From positions 1 through 64,000 of the forward strand of contig JAKFEW010000156.1 of assembly GCA_036675505.1 (NCBI GenBank): DNA of 64,000 nucleotides, written 5' to 3'. The position numbers were made by a program, and so were the translations under genes. The notes beneath the pieces are model-generated. The model made no database searches. It was given only the letters and a program-made list of their open reading frames with translations, and was not told the origin of the DNA. The number at the start of each line of letters is the position of its first letter. Positions within the stretch are counted from its first letter, which is position 1. Source of the stretch: JAKFEW01 sp036675505 (GTDB taxonomy: Bacteria; Cyanobacteriota; Sericytochromatia; S15B-MN24; JAQBPE01). Positions 1-7,281 of the stretch are shown piece by piece.

Positions 1-1
1 C

Positions 2-157
2 GCGGCGGGCGGAACGTCAGCCAAGCCCACCAGCGTATTCTTCGGGCTCGAAGTGTCTGAAGAAACCGGCCCCGGCAGCACAATTCCCGTCGAGTTCCGG
101 CTCGCCGACCGGTTCGGCAACGAATGGACGGTCGACGGTGAGGTGAAAATTAAATGA
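2..157 (+). CDS. C-terminal fragment of an unidentified protein (5' truncated by window edge)
   Basis: An open frame enters from the left edge and ends at TGA 155-157, giving the last 51 residues of a protein whose start lies outside. The visible part alternates polar and beta-branched residues (VPVEFRLADRF-type stretch, ending EVKIK), like the last strands of an Ig-like or other beta-sandwich domain. No motif allows a family call. The other forward frame that could be open here hits a stop at about base 58, so this is the coding frame. It lies 29 bases upstream of the RDD gene, whose own putative -10 box sits in that gap. Confidence 0.6.
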   Translation, partial: AAGGTSAKPTSVFFGLEVSEETGPGSTIPVEFRLADRFGNEWTVDGEVKIK

Positions 158-174
158 CGGGACGCCCGCCGGGG

Positions 175-180
175 TACGAA
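175..180 (+). promoter_or_regulatory. Putative -10 box for a leaderless RDD-gene transcript
   Basis: TACGAA preceded by GGGG and ending exactly 6 nt before the ATG at 187. This is the spacing seen at four other starts in the window. The last base is A rather than T, so it is the weakest of the set. No -35 is visible. Confidence 0.35.
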
Positions 181-186
181 TGACCC

Positions 187-738
187 ATGGCGGAAGAAGC
201 GCAAGTCCCGGTCGCTACGCGGCCTCCGCGGCCGGCGGGGCCGGTCGCGCCGCGTAAGCGCAAGCCGCGCCCGCCTGCCCAGTTCAAGCCGCGCTGCCGC
301 GCCTTCTTGATCGACCTGTTCGCCGGCTGGATGGCGTTCAACTACGGCCTCGTGCTGCTCTCCGTCCCTTTCGCCGTGTTCGCGGCCCCCGAGGTGGCCG
401 GCATGGCGGGGATTTTCTCAGGCTTCATGGCATGGTTCTGCTACCACTGGCTCACGATCGCCCATTCGGGCCAGACCGCTGGCAAGGAGATGCTCGGCGT
501 GAAGGTGGTGCGCCTCGACGGCCGCCCGATCGGCCGCTACCACGCGGCCGGCCGCGTGCTGGCCGGCATGTTGTCGTGGCTCACCCTCGGCGTCGGCTTC
601 TTGGTGCCTCTGTTCCGTGCGGATAAACGCGCACTGCACGACCTCGTGGCGCGCACGCGCGTGGTTGAGTTCACCCAGCGCAGCATCCCATCGCGCCCGG
701 TGGCGGGCGGATCGAGCATCGGGCGCACTGGGGTCTAG
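187..738 (+). CDS. RDD family membrane protein
   Basis: A 183-residue protein. After a basic, Pro-rich N-terminus, residues about 35-155 form an RDD-type domain: a short charged segment with Arg and Asp (FKPRCRAFLIDLFAGW), two to three hydrophobic helices, and a late segment with the conserved KRALHDLVARTRVV signature. RDD proteins are small integral inner-membrane proteins of unclear biochemical role; some affect ion or osmotic homeostasis. The stop overlaps the GTG start of the next membrane-protein gene by one base, so the two are probably co-translated. No Shine-Dalgarno is seen; a -10-like box ends 6 nt before the ATG, suggesting a leaderless mRNA. Confidence 0.85.
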   Translation: MAEEAQVPVATRPPRPAGPVAPRKRKPRPPAQFKPRCRAFLIDLFAGWMAFNYGLVLLSVPFAVFAAPEVAGMAGIFSGFMAWFCYHWLTIAHSGQTAGKEMLGVKVVRLDGRPIGRYHAAGRVLAGMLSWLTLGVGFLVPLFRADKRALHDLVARTRVVEFTQRSIPSRPVAGGSSIGRTGV

Positions 739-1175
739 TGTTAGAGCTAAATTTGGGCCTCCTGGGCTTGATCATTCCCGTCTTGCTCGCATTGACCGTG
801 ATTTCGGCACTCATCGCCGCCAGACCGGGTCTTGCCCGTTCAGCGCTGACCGTTTATGGACCTCCGCTCGCGGTAATGGGCGTGGTTCATGGATTGATTG
901 CGGCTGCCATTTTCTACGGCTTGTCCGGCACTGGTGGCATTTGGGCCGTCAAAAGCAGCGGATGGTTACACGCCGCTACGAGTGCGATTATGGCCGCCAC
1001 GGGCGCCGCTGCATTTGCTGGCGGCGTATACGCTGGTACGGCATTCTTGACCGCGGCATTCTTTCCAGCTATACGCAGACGCGCGCCTTGGCTCCTTCCA
1101 TCATCATTGGCGGCGCTCGGTGTCGTGGTGGCCGTATTGGCCTTGGTCGTCGTTGCCTTTATGCTGGTCAGTTGA
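738..1175 (+). CDS. Small four-helix membrane protein of unknown function
   Basis: A 145-residue protein starting at a GTG that shares its first base with the stop of the RDD gene. Four hydrophobic stretches (about residues 5-28, 40-62, 75-105 and 118-144) are joined by short loops, with a small basic patch RRRAP before the last helix. I do not recognise the family. Codon usage is a little less GC-biased than in its neighbours. The start overlap says its product is made together with the RDD protein, so a joint membrane role is likely, but no function can be assigned. Confidence 0.7.
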   Translation: MLELNLGLLGLIIPVLLALTVISALIAARPGLARSALTVYGPPLAVMGVVHGLIAAAIFYGLSGTGGIWAVKSSGWLHAATSAIMAATGAAAFAGGVYAGTAFLTAAFFPAIRRRAPWLLPSSLAALGVVVAVLALVVVAFMLVS

Positions 1176-1210
1176 AAATTCGATCTGCGCTGAAACGCAC
1201 CGATGGCACC

Positions 1211-1354
1211 CTTTCCCCCTCGGCGGGGGAAAGGTGTCCCGCAGTGGCGGTGAGGGGGCTCGGGGCACGCCAGGTGCCTCGCGTACCCCCCCTCACCGGG
1301 CACATCGGGGCTCGCCAGCCCCTCCGTGCCGTCCTCTCCCCCACCGGGGAGAGG
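1211..1354. repeat. Multi-hairpin GC-rich element between convergent genes
   Basis: Three nested or consecutive inverted repeats fill the gap between two convergent genes. CTTTCCCCC (1211-1219) pairs with GGGGGAAAG (1225-1233). GGTGAGGGGG (1249-1258) pairs with CCCCCTCACC (1288-1297). CCTCTCCCC (1333-1341) pairs with GGGGAGAGG (1346-1354). It could act as a bidirectional terminator. Its modular build looks like a miniature dispersed repeat of the kind found between genes in many high-GC genomes; no second full copy is in this window. Confidence 0.6.
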
Positions 1355-1370
1355 AAAAGGGCGCTGGGGT

Positions 1371-2471
1371 TCAAACCGCAGTCGGGACGGGTTGTTCGGC
1401 GTTCTGCCCGGCCGGCGGGTTCATTGCCGGCAGCACGGTGGGCAGCACCGTGGCGCCCGCGGCGTCGACGAGGTGCGTGCGGTCGTGGACGGCGAGCGGC
1501 GAGTAGAGGATGGCCTTGTAGGCCGCCCAGAAGCCCATCTCGTTGTAGCGCTCGGGGAACCGGGCCTTGAGCGCCGCGCGGATGACCGGGTAGTTCGCCG
1601 GACCCGCATGCGGGTAAAGGTGGTGCTCGTTATGGTGGCTGAACCGCTGGTGCACGAAGTCCGCCCAGCGCGGCACCGTCACCGTGAGCGAGAGCTCGAG
1701 CGGGTCGACGTGGTCGTCGTAGGACGGATTCAGCAGGTGATTGGTGCAGATGTAGACCAGGCCGATGACGGTGCCCACGTAGTTCATGACCGCGAGGAAC
1801 AGCAAGTGGCCGGGGTGGAAGCCGCTGGCTGCCCAGAGCGCCACGTAGAGGCCCAGGTTGAGCACGAACGTCTCGGCCACGCCCCCCCAGGCCTGTGCCT
1901 TCGGGATCTTGCAGTCGTAGCGCGTGCCCGTGGCGAGCAGGCTGTGGAACAACAGCTTCATCTGGTAGACCAGGTTCACGACCCACAGGCCGAGGAAGGC
2001 GCTGACGAAGGGGTGCTTGCGGTTCGGGAAGAGCAACTCGCTGAGCACGGCCGACGCCGCGCCCTCGCTGAGCATCTCCTCGCGGGTGGGCCGCCAGTTG
2101 GGGTCGCGGCGGTCGTTGAGGTAGACGTGGTGCAGCAGGTGCGCCTTGCGGTGCACGCTGGTGCAGATGGTGCCCGCGTACATCCAGGCGAACGTCTCCC
2201 AGACGTACATCACGTACTTGTTGCGGGTCAGCACCCCGTGCCCGATCTCATGCGCGCAAAGGCCGAGCGTCGCGACGCTGTGGCCGGCGAAGAGGGCGAC
2301 GAGGGCCAATTGCCAGACCGGCGCGGTCTGGATGCTGATGGCGGCCCAGATGCTGGCGGCCGTGCAGATCATGAAGTGCGCGGCGGCGTGCACGGCGACC
2401 GGCCAGTTGCTTTCGAATTGGTCGGGGTCGACCAGGTCGGCGATTTCGCGGCGGTATTGCAGGATGTTCAT
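1371..2471 (-). CDS. Membrane fatty-acid desaturase (di-iron, His-box type)
   Basis: A 366-residue integral membrane protein with the three histidine boxes of the fatty-acid desaturase/hydroxylase superfamily in order: HEIGHG, HRKAHLLHH and SHHNEHHLYPHAG. These bind the di-iron centre that introduces a double bond or hydroxyl into an acyl chain. Hydrophobic helices lie before and between the boxes. A paralogue with the same boxes is encoded at 6115-7212. The frame is open upstream, but the sequence before this ATG (2471-2469) is low-complexity and antisense to the next gene, so the start is placed where homology begins. A -10 box (TACAAG, 2517-2512) precedes it. Substrate is unknown; sterol, carotenoid or acyl-lipid are all possible. 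Confidence 0.88.
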   Translation of the reverse strand: MNILQYRREIADLVDPDQFESNWPVAVHAAAHFMICTAASIWAAISIQTAPVWQLALVALFAGHSVATLGLCAHEIGHGVLTRNKYVMYVWETFAWMYAGTICTSVHRKAHLLHHVYLNDRRDPNWRPTREEMLSEGAASAVLSELLFPNRKHPFVSAFLGLWVVNLVYQMKLLFHSLLATGTRYDCKIPKAQAWGGVAETFVLNLGLYVALWAASGFHPGHLLFLAVMNYVGTVIGLVYICTNHLLNPSYDDHVDPLELSLTVTVPRWADFVHQRFSHHNEHHLYPHAGPANYPVIRAALKARFPERYNEMGFWAAYKAILYSPLAVHDRTHLVDAAGATVLPTVLPAMNPPAGQNAEQPVPTAV

Positions 2472-2511
2472 CGGCTCGTCGATCCATCGTGAGAGGCCGT
2501 TCGGCCCCTTC

Positions 2512-2555
2512 CTTGTACCCCGGGGTGGGCGGTTCCGGAGGCGCGCGGGTAAAAG
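2512..2555. promoter_or_regulatory. Divergent promoter pair (mirror-image GGGTA boxes)
   Basis: Leftward -10 TACAAG (complement of 2512-2517) for the desaturase and rightward -10 TAAAAG (2550-2555) for the repeat lipoprotein. Both are preceded by GGG, so CTTGTACCC and GGGTAAAAG face away from each other across 26 bp. No -35 boxes are evident. The arrangement recurs at 7241-7281 and 12290-12314. Confidence 0.5.
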
Positions 2556-2577
2556 GAAACGGGAGCGTGACGTGAGC

Positions 2578-4161
2578 ATGACCAGGCGGGCGACTCTGCT
2601 GCTGGCGACCATCGCCTTCGTGACGGCCTGCCAGGCCCAAGCGGAGGTGGCCGTCGGGACGCGCCGCGCGCCCCGGGCGTCGACCGCGCCACGCGCCACC
2701 GAGCCTGCGACGCCTGCGCCACGACCCTCCTCCCCGCCCACCGCCTCGCCGCTCCTCGCCTCGCCTGCCGTCCAGGCGACCCCCGCCCCGCCCGCCCGGC
2801 TCGAGAAGCCGCAGACCCCCGTCCATGTGCTCCGCGGCGCGATCCACATCGACGCCGCGTACGCGGTCCAGGCCGCCGGCGGCCTCATCGCCGCGGGGGG
2901 CGGCGGCATCATCTCCAACAACGGCGGCACCGTGATCGCCCTGTCCGACATCGGGGTGCTCGCGAACAACGGCGGCAATCTGATCGCGAACAACGGCGGG
3001 GCGCTGACCGCGAACGGCGGGGTCGGCATCGTGGCGAACAACGGCGGCGCCGCGATCGCCGTCGATGTGGCCGGGTATGCGCTCGCCCAAGCCCTGACGC
3101 CGGCCACGGCGGCGGCCAAGCTCGGCGAGGTGATGCCGGCCGCGGGCATCCTGGTCCGGGCGAGCTCCCTGCGCGACGGCACGCCGATCTCGCTGGGCGT
3201 CGACGGCCGGGGCGCGCCGGTCTACGCCGTTCGCACGGACCTCGCCGGCGGCTACGAGGTCTACGTGCCCGAGGCGCACGCGGGCAACGTTCTGATCACC
3301 GCCCAGGTGCCCCAGGCCAGCGATCCGCGCCTCCGTTACGACATGCTCGTCCCCGTCGCCGGCCCCGACGCCCGGGCGGTCGACGAGGACTCGACGCTCG
3401 TCACGCGCTTCCTGCGGCGCGTTTACGTGAACGCGCTGATCGACATCTTCGCGACGCCGGACATCGACGCCATGGTCCAGGTCTTCGAGTCGTACGACAA
3501 CGTCCCGGCCAGCCTGCGCGGCCTCATGGTCCTGGTGGCGCGCGACTTCCGGGCGGCGGGCGACGAGGTCGGCCTCAGCCGCGGCTCGCGCGCCGAGATC
3601 GAGGCGGTGGCTGTGCGGATGGCCGACATCTTCACCTCGCGCGTGGACTTCGACGCCGTGACGGTGGGGACCGAGGCCCTGCCGGTGGGCGGCCAGCGCC
3701 GCGCGGAGGTGGAGAAGGTGCTGGACGCCGCCGCGATTCCCCTGACGATCCGCGTGATGAAGGCCGTGCGCGAGCGTTCCGCCGAGCTGCTTGCGGGCGA
3801 CCCGCAGTTCTTCGACCGCCAGAAGTGGTACACCGAGCCGAACGCCGCGCGGATCGCCGCCGGCCGGCCGGCCATCGAGGTGAAGCGGCCCTCGGACGTG
3901 GGCCTCTTCTTCGTCGACACCTACATGACGAGTACGAACGGGGACGTCTACGACCAGCTGGACGCGGCGGCGGCGACCATGGGCCTCACGATCGAGCCCG
4001 GGTCCGGCGTGCCGCTCGGCTCGGTCCTGTTCGGCGTCGGCAACGCCACCGCCCTCGCCGTGGGCGCGGTGATGTTCGGCGATCCGGAGGCCAAGGCCCA
4101 AGCGCTCGAGGCGATCGCCGCCTGGCGGCCGGGTGCCGCCGCGCCCCAGGAGACTCGATGA
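2578..4161 (+). CDS. Asn-Asn-Gly-Gly repeat lipoprotein
   Basis: A 527-residue predicted lipoprotein. A basic, hydrophobic signal peptide ends in the lipobox FVTAC (Cys about residue 17). An Ala/Pro/Thr/Ser-rich linker follows to about residue 75. Then comes a repeat block (about 95-165) built on short units such as IISNNGG, VLANNGG and LIANNGG, which looks like a small solenoid or beta-roll. Residues 175-260 resemble a carboxypeptidase-regulatory or Ig-like fold; the rest is helical and unassigned. A GTG at 2572, six bases after GGGAG, is an alternative start. The same repeat type occurs in the lipoprotein at 21222-23621. The stop overlaps the next ATG by 4 bases. Likely a cell-surface lipoprotein; function unknown. 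Confidence 0.75.
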   Translation: MTRRATLLLATIAFVTACQAQAEVAVGTRRAPRASTAPRATEPATPAPRPSSPPTASPLLASPAVQATPAPPARLEKPQTPVHVLRGAIHIDAAYAVQAAGGLIAAGGGGIISNNGGTVIALSDIGVLANNGGNLIANNGGALTANGGVGIVANNGGAAIAVDVAGYALAQALTPATAAAKLGEVMPAAGILVRASSLRDGTPISLGVDGRGAPVYAVRTDLAGGYEVYVPEAHAGNVLITAQVPQASDPRLRYDMLVPVAGPDARAVDEDSTLVTRFLRRVYVNALIDIFATPDIDAMVQVFESYDNVPASLRGLMVLVARDFRAAGDEVGLSRGSRAEIEAVAVRMADIFTSRVDFDAVTVGTEALPVGGQRRAEVEKVLDAAAIPLTIRVMKAVRERSAELLAGDPQFFDRQKWYTEPNAARIAAGRPAIEVKRPSDVGLFFVDTYMTSTNGDVYDQLDAAAATMGLTIEPGSGVPLGSVLFGVGNATALAVGAVMFGDPEAKAQALEAIAAWRPGAAAPQETR

Positions 4162-5267
4162 CCACCCTCCCCTTCGACGGCGTGGCGACGGCGGCGGAGC
4201 GCGCGCCGGCGAGCGGCTACTGGCTGTTCGGCCGCCGCGCCGATCTGGGCTGGTTCGGCGGCTCGCTGCTGGTGCCGCTGGCGGTCTACCTGCCGGCCTA
4301 CTGGGCCTGGGGCTCGGCGGCCGTCTGGCCACTCTACCTCTTGTACGTGGCCTGCTTCGCCACGCCGCACACCTGGTTCACCTACGCCGTGAGCGCCACC
4401 CCCACGGCCGACTCGGCCGGCTGGTACACGCGCCGCAGCTTCTGGACGCCATACCTCGCCACGTTGGGCCTGGTCGCGCTGATCCCGATCGCCGAGTGGG
4501 CCGGGATGTGGGACCTCTACTTCACGATGGTGACGATGGTGGGCTTCTACCACGTCTACAAGCAGCACCTGGGGCTGCTCAAGATTTACGATGCGCGCTA
4601 CGCGCAGGTGCATGAAGACCCGGCGATCTTCGCGGCGATGCAGCCCTTCCATGCCCTGTGCACGCTGGCCTTCGCACTGCCGGTCTTTTGGGTCTGGCTG
4701 CAACCCGAGTTCGAGGTGGTGATCGGCGTGCAGCGCTTCGTGCTGCTGCACCCGCAGCTCCCGGCCTGGTCGCTCGTGCCGCTCGCCGGCGCGATGCTCT
4801 GGTTCGGCGGCCGCACGGCCGTGGCACTCGCCGCCAGGCATCGCGCAGGACGCCCATTCCCGCTCGGCCACATGGTGCTCGCGGGCGCAGCGATGGCCTC
4901 GTACGTGGTGGCCTTCGGGCTGATCCCGCCCAAAGACTACCTGCTCACGGTGGCCATCTTCATCACCTACCACGACCTCCAGTACGCGGGCTTCGTGTGG
5001 CACTTCCAGCGCTCGCGCAGCGCGATCGAGGCCGAGATGGGCACGCCGCTCGACGCGGTCCACCGCTGGGCGCTGGAGAACAAGGCGCTGCCGTATTTCG
5101 GGCTGGCGTTCCTGTTCTCGCTGGCGGTGGTGGCGGTGATCGTGGCGGTGCCGCCGGCGGTGGCGCTGGCGGTGATCGTGCTGCACAACAACCTGCACTA
5201 CTTCATGGACGGGTGCATCTGGCAGCGTAAGCACAACCCGCTGGTGCACGCGCACTTGGGCATGTAG
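4158..5267 (+). CDS. Polytopic membrane protein with conserved-looking histidine clusters
   Basis: A 369-residue protein with about eight to nine hydrophobic helices. Histidines fall in clusters at membrane edges: FYHVYKQHLGL (about residue 130), TYHDLQYAGFVWHF (about 275) and HNNLHYFMDGCIWQRKH (about 340). This spacing recalls membrane metal-dependent oxygenases or desaturases, but the order and sequences match no His-box family I know, including the desaturases next door. The start ATG overlaps the previous TGA (ATGA), implying translational coupling to the Asn-Asn-Gly-Gly lipoprotein. It converges on the hydrolase gene that ends 14 bases away. A metal-binding membrane enzyme is an inference only. 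Confidence 0.6.
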   Translation: MTTLPFDGVATAAERAPASGYWLFGRRADLGWFGGSLLVPLAVYLPAYWAWGSAAVWPLYLLYVACFATPHTWFTYAVSATPTADSAGWYTRRSFWTPYLATLGLVALIPIAEWAGMWDLYFTMVTMVGFYHVYKQHLGLLKIYDARYAQVHEDPAIFAAMQPFHALCTLAFALPVFWVWLQPEFEVVIGVQRFVLLHPQLPAWSLVPLAGAMLWFGGRTAVALAARHRAGRPFPLGHMVLAGAAMASYVVAFGLIPPKDYLLTVAIFITYHDLQYAGFVWHFQRSRSAIEAEMGTPLDAVHRWALENKALPYFGLAFLFSLAVVAVIVAVPPAVALAVIVLHNNLHYFMDGCIWQRKHNPLVHAHLGM

Positions 5268-5281
5268 TCGACCTGCCGAGG

Positions 5282-6112
5282 TTACGGGTTTTCTTCCCCC
5301 GCGATCGCCCGCACGATCGCCGCCACCAGCCGGGCCGGGGGCCGCAGCACCAGGTCCATGTGCGCCAGCCCCGGCACCGGCACGCGGGTGTAGCGCGTCC
5401 CCGCGAGCGCGGCGGGCCAGTACCCGTCCTCGTTCTCCGCCACCACCACCGCGTCCAGGGCCGGCGCTCGTCGCACGAAGAACCCGGTGCTCGCCAGGTG
5501 CGTCTCGAGGGCCACCGCGCCGGTCACGGGCAGGCGCTGCATGTGTTTCAGCCGGTGGGCTGCCTCGAAGGCCACCAGCGAGCCGTAGCTGTGCCCGAGC
5601 AGCCACACCCCGCCGGGCCCGGCCGGCCGGGCCGCGAGCTCGGCCGCGACCACGCGCGCGACGTGGTCCTGGTGGTGGCCGGTCGCCCGCGAGACCAGCG
5701 GCTCGAAGGTCGCCGAGATCGGGTCACGGCCTTCAAGCAGCGGCACGGGCACCACGCGGCCCACGCCCAGCCGGCGCAGCGTCTGGGCCCAGGGGGCCAG
5801 CCAGGCCGCGCCGTTCGCGCCCACGCCGGGCCAGGTGCCGCCCGGCACGAGGAACAGCACGGTGCCGGCGAGCCGCTCCTTTCCGGCCTGCGAGAGCCGC
5901 AGCGCCGCCGGCCTCAGGGTCGGCAGCTGCGCCTCCCCGCCAGCGAGCCGCGTGCCGAAATCTCGCCCGGCCAGGCGGGCCGTCCACCGGTCCACGACGC
6001 CATACCAGGCCGGCGGCGGGGTGGTGGCCTCGGCGATGGCCGGTCCCGGCACGGCATCAAAGGCCCTGTACAGGGCCGGTGGCGCAGCGTCCACGGCCAC
6101 GTACGCCGACAC
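5282..6112 (-). CDS. Alpha/beta-hydrolase fold protein (lipase/thioesterase-like)
   Basis: A 276-residue protein. The nucleophile elbow GHSYGS is at about residues 173-178, inside the usual WLLGHSYG strand-turn-helix, and a candidate catalytic His lies in VPGLAHMDL near the C-terminus. An oxyanion-side VPGG turn lies around residue 90. This makes an esterase, lipase or thioesterase likely. It starts at a GTG two bases after the stop of the desaturase gene at 6115-7212, so both come from one leftward transcript. That context suggests an acyl ester or thioester substrate. Confidence 0.78.
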   Translation of the reverse strand: MSAYVAVDAAPPALYRAFDAVPGPAIAEATTPPPAWYGVVDRWTARLAGRDFGTRLAGGEAQLPTLRPAALRLSQAGKERLAGTVLFLVPGGTWPGVGANGAAWLAPWAQTLRRLGVGRVVPVPLLEGRDPISATFEPLVSRATGHHQDHVARVVAAELAARPAGPGGVWLLGHSYGSLVAFEAAHRLKHMQRLPVTGAVALETHLASTGFFVRRAPALDAVVVAENEDGYWPAALAGTRYTRVPVPGLAHMDLVLRPPARLVAAIVRAIAGEENP

Positions 6113-6114
6113 GG

Positions 6115-7212
6115 CTAAGTGGCCACCGGCGCTGGCGGCGGCGTTTCGGCCAGGTCGGCCTGGCGCATCAGCGGGAAGGTCACGGGACGGACCCCCGCGC
6201 CATCCGCGTGGGCGAGCAGGTTCTCGCCGGCGATCGCGATCGGGCTCGCGAACAGCAATTTCAGCGCCTGCGGCAGCGTGAGGTCGTGGTACTGGTCCGG
6301 GAAGTGCGCCTTGAGCGCGGCGCGGATCGCCGGGTAGTGCGCCGGTCCCGCGGTCGGGTAGAGGTGGTGCTCGGTGTGGTGGCTGAAGCGCAGGTGCAGG
6401 AAATCCACCCAGGCCGGCAGCGCCAGCGTGACGGTCTGCTGGACCGGGTCGTGCACCTCCGGGTCGTAGCCCGTCAGCATGTGGTTGGTGGCGATGTAGA
6501 TGCCGTCGAGCGTGGTCGCCGCTGCATACATGAGCCAGAGGTAGAGCGCCATCCAGGGCGAGAAGCCGGACAGCCCCCAGAGCGCCGCATAGACCGCCGC
6601 GTTCCAGGCGAACTCGAGCGCCGCCTGGGCGCGCGCGCGGTCACTCATACCCGTGTCGTAGCGCGTCTTCAGCTTGAAGAGCGAGTGGGTGAGCAGGTTG
6701 ATGTGGTACATGCAGATCGCCGCGTGGAAGCCCGCGAGGCCGAAGATCCAGGGCACGCGGCTGTTCGGGAAGATCAGCGTGGTCAGGAACGCGTTGGCCG
6801 GATAGATCGCGGCCTCGTCGAGCGTCGGCCGGCGATCGGGGTCGCGCGCCGTATTGCCGTGCACGTGATGCAACAAGTTGTGCGCGCGGCGCTGCACGGC
6901 CGAGTTGGTGAAGAGGACGTAGGTCCAACCGAGGCACTCGAACCCCCAGCGCGCGTGGCGGTTGAGCAGCACCGCGCCGTGGCCGATCTCATGCGCGGCG
7001 AAGGCCAGGATGCCCACGCTGTGCCCGGTGAACAGGGCCAGCCCGGCGATCGCCCAGACAGGCAGCGCCGCCACGTGGGTCGCGACGTACACCGAGATCG
7101 CCGTGACGAGCGCGAGGTGGACGGCCAGGTGGACCAGGACGCCGCATTGGCGGTGGAAGCGCGCGGGTTCGATGACGGGATCGAGCACGCGGCGGTATTC
7201 GGCGATGTGCAC
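6115..7212 (-). CDS. Membrane fatty-acid desaturase, paralogue of 1371-2471
   Basis: A 365-residue protein with the same architecture as the desaturase at 1371-2471: HEIGHG, RRAHNLLHH and SHHTEHHLYPTAG boxes, four or more membrane helices, and the shared PAHYPAIRAALKAHFP-type segment after the third box. The two are clear paralogues separated by only four genes. It starts at a GTG (7212-7210). A leftward -10 box (TATATA, complement of 7241-7246) lies about 30 nt upstream in a promoter region shared with the divergent acyltransferase. It probably acts on a membrane lipid or acyl chain using a di-iron centre. Confidence 0.88.
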   Translation of the reverse strand: MHIAEYRRVLDPVIEPARFHRQCGVLVHLAVHLALVTAISVYVATHVAALPVWAIAGLALFTGHSVGILAFAAHEIGHGAVLLNRHARWGFECLGWTYVLFTNSAVQRRAHNLLHHVHGNTARDPDRRPTLDEAAIYPANAFLTTLIFPNSRVPWIFGLAGFHAAICMYHINLLTHSLFKLKTRYDTGMSDRARAQAALEFAWNAAVYAALWGLSGFSPWMALYLWLMYAAATTLDGIYIATNHMLTGYDPEVHDPVQQTVTLALPAWVDFLHLRFSHHTEHHLYPTAGPAHYPAIRAALKAHFPDQYHDLTLPQALKLLFASPIAIAGENLLAHADGAGVRPVTFPLMRQADLAETPPPAPVAT

Positions 7213-7240
7213 GCGAACCTCGGGACGCGGGGGCAGCTAC

Positions 7241-7281
7241 TATATACCCGCCGTGCCGCGATCCGGCCAGGCGGGTACATG
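7241..7281. promoter_or_regulatory. Divergent promoter pair (mirror-image GGGTA boxes)
   Basis: TATATACCC (7241-7249; read leftward GGGTATATA) and GGGTACATG (7273-7281; rightward) face away from each other across 23 bp. The flanking CGCC/GGCG extends the symmetry. The rightward box overlaps the ATG at 7279. If this box is used, transcription would begin near the in-frame GTG at 7288, which would then be a leaderless start. Confidence 0.45.

Noticed and set aside
2472..3182. N-terminal extension of the first desaturase
   Set aside because: The frame is open, but it runs antisense through the lipoprotein gene, is Ala/Pro-rich, and lies upstream of the promoter candidate at 2512-2517.
2248..4332. 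Long leftward frame antisense to the Asn-Asn-Gly-Gly lipoprotein
   Set aside because: Low-complexity Arg/Gly/Ala translation; the forward strand has a signal peptide, lipobox and repeats.
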